From positions 310,001-374,000 of the forward strand of contig NZ_JAAOTJ010000005.1 in NCBI RefSeq assembly GCF_011297335.1: a DNA stretch of 64,000 nt, read 5' to 3'. The stretch comes from Catellatospora methionotrophica (GTDB taxonomy: Bacteria > Actinomycetota > Actinomycetes > Mycobacteriales > Micromonosporaceae). Shown here in pieces: positions 60,472 through 64,000 of this stretch. Numbering within the stretch: the stretch's first letter is position 1; each line of letters starts with the position of its first letter. Below the pieces are notes generated by a model. That model was given only the letters and a program-made list of their open reading frames with translations, was not told the origin of the DNA and made no database searches. The position numbers and the translations under genes were made by a program.

Positions 60472-61836
60472 TCATGCCAGAGCGGAGGCGGCTTCGCTGA
60501 AGAACTGCTTGGCCGCGGCCTCGGGAGTGGCCTTGCCGTACGACACCGTCTCGGCGATGTCGCGCAGCGAGTTGCGCAGGCCGCTGTGGCCCTTCGGCGG
60601 CGGCGCGGGGGCCGGGCCGAACTTCGGCGTGATCTCGTTCTCGAAGGCGACGGTGTCCTTCATCTTCTGGTCGGTCAGCCCGTCGGAGACGGCCTTGCGC
60701 ACGTCGAGGTTGTTCGGCAGGCCCCGGTCCACGCCCAGGATCTTGCCGGCCTCCACGTCGTTGACCAGGAAGTTGATGATGTCGGCCACCACGTCGGGAG
60801 CCTTGGTGGTGCGCGAGGCCGCCCAGTACGTCGACGCGCGCGCCCACTGGCCCTTCGGGTCGCCCGGGTAGGCGGTCATGCCGAGGTCGTTCTTGGTGGC
60901 CTTCTGCATCTCGGAGAGCTGGTTGGACCACATGAACGACACGGCGGCCTTCTTGGTGACCACCAGCTGGGTGGCGACGCTGCCGGTGACCGCCTCGTGG
61001 CAGACGTCGGCGGGCGGGGTCGCGCCCTTGGCGCGGGCGTCCACCCACAGCTGGAACCACGCGACCAGGTCCGCCTCACTGAAGGCGATCTTGGGACCGT
61101 CGTAGAACTCCTTGCCCTGGGCACGCAGCCACAGCCACAGCGCCTTGTAGTCCGAGCTCGGGTCCATCAGGCCCCAGTACTTGCCGCCCGCCTTGGTGGT
61201 GACGCCGGCCGCCCACGTGATCGTCTGCTCGTACGTCCAGCCGACCTGCGGCACCTCGATGCCCAGCTCGCCCAGCTTCGTCTTGTCGTAGATGATCGCG
61301 GGGGTGTTCTCGCCGGTGGCGATGGCCACCTGCTTGCCGCCCAGCTGCCCGTACTTGGTGAGGCTCTCGGGGTGCTTGGACACGTCGATCTTCTTGTTAC
61401 CCGTGTACTTGGACAGGTCCAGGGTGACGTTGCGGCCGGCGTACTCGGCCAGGCCGTTGTCGTCGATCTGGAAGATGTCCGGGGCGTTGCCGCCGGCGGA
61501 GATGGTGGCCAGCTTGTCGTAGTAGCCGGTGAACGCCTGCCACGTGGGCGTGATCGTGACGTTGGGGTGCTTGCTCGTGTAGAGCTTCAGCGCCTCCTCG
61601 GTCAGCTTGGCGCGGGCCTCGCCACCCCACCAGAAGAAGGAGACGGTGACCGGAGCGTTCGGGTCGGTCTTCGGCTCCTCCTCGCCGCCGCAGGCGGCCA
61701 GCAGGCCGGCCGCGGGCACGGCGATGGCCGTTCCGGCGAGTAGACGCAGCAGATGGCGGCGATTCAGGCCGTCTGCCGGCAGGCTACCGTGGTGCTGCGC
61801 CGGCTCGTCGGCCGACGCGGGTGTCGCTGGGTGCAT
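60472..61836 (-). CDS. Sugar ABC transporter substrate-binding lipoprotein
   Basis: 454 aa. A twin-arginine region (NRRHLLRLLAG) and lipobox GLLAAC (Cys49) mark a Tat-exported lipoprotein. The rest is an extracellular solute-binding protein of the family that takes oligosaccharides (VTVSFFWWGGEARAKLTEEA; APDIFQIDDNGLAEYAGRN). ATG 61836 is used since AGGGAG sits 8 bases upstream; GTG 61845 would overlap that site. It follows the LacI gene by 5 bp. Probable substrate: a disaccharide or oligosaccharide from polymer breakdown; not determined. Confidence 0.92.
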   Translation of the reverse strand: MHPATPASADEPAQHHGSLPADGLNRRHLLRLLAGTAIAVPAAGLLAACGGEEEPKTDPNAPVTVSFFWWGGEARAKLTEEALKLYTSKHPNVTITPTWQAFTGYYDKLATISAGGNAPDIFQIDDNGLAEYAGRNVTLDLSKYTGNKKIDVSKHPESLTKYGQLGGKQVAIATGENTPAIIYDKTKLGELGIEVPQVGWTYEQTITWAAGVTTKAGGKYWGLMDPSSDYKALWLWLRAQGKEFYDGPKIAFSEADLVAWFQLWVDARAKGATPPADVCHEAVTGSVATQLVVTKKAAVSFMWSNQLSEMQKATKNDLGMTAYPGDPKGQWARASTYWAASRTTKAPDVVADIINFLVNDVEAGKILGVDRGLPNNLDVRKAVSDGLTDQKMKDTVAFENEITPKFGPAPAPPPKGHSGLRNSLRDIAETVSYGKATPEAAAKQFFSEAASALA

Positions 61837-61841
61837 TGCTT

Positions 61842-62888
61842 TCACTCCCTGCTCTCGGAAGCGACACCGTCAACGGGCGGTTGCTGCCGCCTTCCCGGGC
61901 CCGCAGTGCGATGCGGGCCCGGGCCTGACGAGTCGCGGATGACCAACTCGGTCTGGAGCGTTACCAGTGCGGTGGTGCGGCGGTCGTCGCCATGCTGGAG
62001 CAGCATGTCGACGGCCGCCCGTCCGGCGGCCGCCGTGGGGGTGGCCACCGTCGTCAGCATGGGGCGGGTGCGGCGGCTCAGCGCGGTGTCGTCTATCCCG
62101 ACGACGCTGATCTGATCCGGCACCTTGACCCCGCGGTGGTCGAGCGCGTCGATCAGCCCGACGGCCATGAGGTCGTTGTACGCGAGCACGGCGCTGACAC
62201 CGGCTCGCAGCACCGCCTCGGCCTGGGCCGATCCGCTCTCCTCGGTGGGCGCGTTGGGTCCGAGGACCACCAGCTCGGCCCCGGCGTTGCGGGCGGCCAG
62301 CGTGGCCGCGCGGCGGATCTCGCGGTTGGTCCAGGACCCGCGCGGGCCGCCCAGCAGGGCGATCTCGCGGTGGCCGAGGGCGACCAGGTGCTCGACCGCG
62401 AGCCGGGCGCCCTGCGCGACGTCCATCACGACCGCGGGCAGGCCGGGGACCGGCCTGTTGACCACGACCAGCGGGACCTCGCGGGACAGCTGCTCGATCT
62501 GCGTGTTGCTCATGCGGGGGCTGCACAGCAGCACCCCGTCGACCTGCTTGGCGAGCGCGAGCACCAGCTCCTCCTCGACACCGGCGTCCTCATTGGTGTC
62601 GGCGACGAAGACGTGGTAGTCGCGGCCTCGGGCATGGCTCTCCGCCGCCTTGATCAGCGGCGGGAAGAACGGGTTGGCGATGTCCGCCACGATCAGCCCG
62701 ATGTTGTGCGTACGTCCGGTGATCAGCGCGCGGGCGGCCCGGTTGGGCCGGTATCCCAGCTCCTCGGCGGCGGCCAGCACGTGTGCTCTGGTCTCCGCGT
62801 TCACCAACTGCGGTGCGCTGAACGCGCGGGACACGGTGGACACGTGCACGCCACTGGCCTTGGCGACATCGCGGATAGTGGCCGGCAC
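61842..62888 (-). CDS. LacI-family repressor of the sugar-uptake operon
   Basis: 348 aa. HTH at residues ~3-25 (TIRDVAKASGVHVSTVSRAF) with hinge (GYRPNRAARAL) and a sugar-binding domain (about 60-330; NIGLIVADIANPFFPPLIKA). GTG 62888 has AAAGGAG 5 bases upstream and starts at the usual position before the HTH; a longer frame to 62930 is not supported. First gene of the operon, so it represses itself and the importer. Two matching palindromes lie upstream at 62948-62959 and 63097-63112. Confidence 0.92.
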   Translation of the reverse strand: MPATIRDVAKASGVHVSTVSRAFSAPQLVNAETRAHVLAAAEELGYRPNRAARALITGRTHNIGLIVADIANPFFPPLIKAAESHARGRDYHVFVADTNEDAGVEEELVLALAKQVDGVLLCSPRMSNTQIEQLSREVPLVVVNRPVPGLPAVVMDVAQGARLAVEHLVALGHREIALLGGPRGSWTNREIRRAATLAARNAGAELVVLGPNAPTEESGSAQAEAVLRAGVSAVLAYNDLMAVGLIDALDHRGVKVPDQISVVGIDDTALSRRTRPMLTTVATPTAAAGRAAVDMLLQHGDDRRTTALVTLQTELVIRDSSGPGPHRTAGPGRRQQPPVDGVASESRE

Positions 62889-62947
62889 CTGCACTCCTTT
62901 GTGTACACGCGATCCTGAGTCGGCTATCACGGTGGTGACCCATTAAT

Positions 62948-62959
62948 GCAAACGGTTGC
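62948..62959. promoter_or_regulatory. LacI-type operator, importer side
   Basis: GCAAACGGTTGC, a near-palindrome 60 bp before the LacI start codon. It overlaps a possible minus-strand -35 (TTGCAT). Related in sequence to the second operator at 63097. Confidence 0.65.
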
Positions 62960-63064
62960 GACGGTGTCAACGGTCGAAGATGTCGATCTGGTTTCGACAG
63001 TGGACCTTGACGGCCTCAACAGTGGGAAAATTCAGGACAATCGAGGCCGATTCCGGGGCAGCCA

Positions 63065-63112
63065 TTGACGCGGTAACAGCGCGATGGTTAGTTCTGCTGC
63101 AAACGTTTGTAG
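63065..63112 (+). promoter_or_regulatory. Oxidoreductase promoter with LacI-type operator
   Basis: TTGACG (63065-63070), 17 bp, TTAGTT (63088-63093), followed by CTGCAAACGTTTGTAG (63097-63112), which has 7 of 8 matching arm positions. It shares GCAAACG with the operator at 62948, so one LacI protein probably controls both directions. Confidence 0.65.
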
Positions 63113-63135
63113 TCGCATGAGGCCCAGGAGGCCGG

Positions 63136-64000
63136 ATGACCACGCGGTACGCGATCGTGGGGACCGGGGCTCGAGCGCAGATGTTCGCCCAGGCCCTGAC
63201 CAGGCACGGCGAGCTCGTCGCACTCGCCGACGTCAACCCCGCCCGGATCGCCGCCCAGCAGCGCCGCCTGCAGGCGGCGGGCGCCCCGCCCGCCGTGGCC
63301 TACGACGCGGGCGACGTGCCCGCGATGCTGGCCGCCGAACGCGTCGACACCCTCGTGGTGTGCAGCGTCGACGCCACCCACGACGAGTACATCGTGGCCG
63401 CGCTCGACGCGGGGTGCTCCGTCGTCACGGAGAAGCCGATGACCGTGGACGTGCCGAAATGCCGGCGCATCCTGGAGGCGGTGCGGCGCAACGACGGCAA
63501 GGTCGGCGTCGCCTTCAACTACCGCTTCCACCCGGTACACGAGCAGGTCCGCAACCTGCTGGCCGAGGGTGCGATCGGGGAGATCGGCTCGGTGCACTTC
63601 GAGTGGCTGCTCGACGTGCGGCACGGCGCGGACTACTTCCGCCGCTGGCACCGCGACCGGGCCAGCTCCGGCGGGCTGCTCGTACACAAGGCGACGCACC
63701 ACTTCGACCTGGTCAACTGGTGGCTGGGCAGCACGCCGGTGCGGGTCACCGCCGAAGGGCGGCTGTTCCTGTACGGCGAGAACGGCGCCCGCCACGGCTA
63801 CGCCCGCGACTACGCCCGCGCCCACGGCGCGCCCGCCGCGTTGGGCGACCCGTTCGCGCTGCACCTGGCCGACAACCCGAACCTGGCCGAGCTGTACCTG
63901 GATGCCGAGTCCCACGACGGGTACCACCGCGACATGAACGTGTTCGCGCCCGGCACCGACATCGAGGACGACATGGCGGTGCTGGTCCGCTACGCCAGCG
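63136..64000 (+). CDS. Gfo/Idh/MocA family oxidoreductase (3' end outside window)
   Basis: At least 288 codons, open to the window end. N-terminal Rossmann site AIVGTGARAQMFAQAL, the EKP motif TEKPMTVDVPKCRRIL with its catalytic Lys, and the substrate-domain region GLLVHKATHHFDLVNWWLG with conserved His. Such NAD(P)-dependent dehydrogenases act on sugars or inositols. Ribosome site AGGAGG 4 bases before ATG 63136. Divergent from the sugar-importer operon and preceded by a matching operator, so it likely processes the imported sugar. Confidence 0.9.
   Translation, partial: MTTRYAIVGTGARAQMFAQALTRHGELVALADVNPARIAAQQRRLQAAGAPPAVAYDAGDVPAMLAAERVDTLVVCSVDATHDEYIVAALDAGCSVVTEKPMTVDVPKCRRILEAVRRNDGKVGVAFNYRFHPVHEQVRNLLAEGAIGEIGSVHFEWLLDVRHGADYFRRWHRDRASSGGLLVHKATHHFDLVNWWLGSTPVRVTAEGRLFLYGENGARHGYARDYARAHGAPAALGDPFALHLADNPNLAELYLDAESHDGYHRDMNVFAPGTDIEDDMAVLVRYAS

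Overview
The window is a 64 kb piece of a very GC-rich actinobacterial chromosome, most likely from a member of the Micromonosporaceae (genus not resolved). The evidence is strong G/C at third codon positions, frequent GTG starts, AdnA/AdnB, mycoredoxin, WhiB7, two actinobacterial-type initiator tRNAs, and a large load of secreted polysaccharide hydrolases. I see no transposase, integrase, phage gene, CRISPR array or rRNA.

Layout. 0-3.5 kb: the 3' end of dapE, a 48-aa gene, a LOG-family Rossmann protein and a DUF4407 membrane protein. 3.5-7.5 kb: two secreted proteins (a GH87-like beta-helix protein; a LamG-PKD protein). 7.6-37.6 kb: a conserved housekeeping block whose order adnA-adnB-nudC-mycoredoxin-uvrD2-whiB7-ABC1 kinase-ThiF-like-DUF2342-PDZ/Lon-UPF0182 matches, from memory, the Mycobacterium tuberculosis Rv3202c-Rv3193c neighbourhood. 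Here it is interrupted by a degenerate subtilisin, an FAD protein, an M16 protease pair, an MFS/ArsR pair, an XRE-DUF5753 regulator, and several small genes. 37.7-40.1 kb: two near-identical initiator tRNA genes flank an AraC-type regulator and a CBM2/beta-helix secreted protein. 40-54.5 kb: S1 protease, LysR, a sigma-factor fragment, DUF1801, RecQ, GH76, siderophore-interacting protein, a DHA2 drug exporter with a divergent TetR, an uncharacterised three-gene membrane operon and an aldo/keto reductase. 54.6-64 kb: a multidomain GH48 cellulase, a LacI-SBP-permease-permease-YesL sugar-uptake operon and a divergent Gfo/Idh/MocA oxidoreductase cut by the window end.

How it fits together. The first half is genome maintenance and stress: end resection (AdnAB), two HRDC-type helicases (UvrD2, RecQ), NAD(H) pyrophosphatase, mycothiol-linked redox repair and the WhiB7 antibiotic-response regulator, which has a long leader with a short upstream reading frame and a clear intrinsic terminator. 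The second half is plant or fungal polymer use: GH48, GH76, GH87-like and CBM2 proteins plus an ABC importer. Readable operators include a near-consensus CebR-type box inside the GH48 promoter, LacI-type palindromes between the importer operon and the oxidoreductase, an iron box before the siderophore gene, and three 21-bp-spaced palindromes between tetR and its exporter.

The most striking non-coding signal is a set of six long inverted repeats (about 60-75 bp). Each sits in a gap between convergent genes. Four of them (1.6, 24.4, 38.3 and 46.8 kb) are clearly one sequence family with compensatory changes in the stems. A cluster of three evenly phased DnaA boxes at 30.7 kb and recurrent leaderless start signatures (TANNNT 6-7 nt before GTG/ATG) are also noted.
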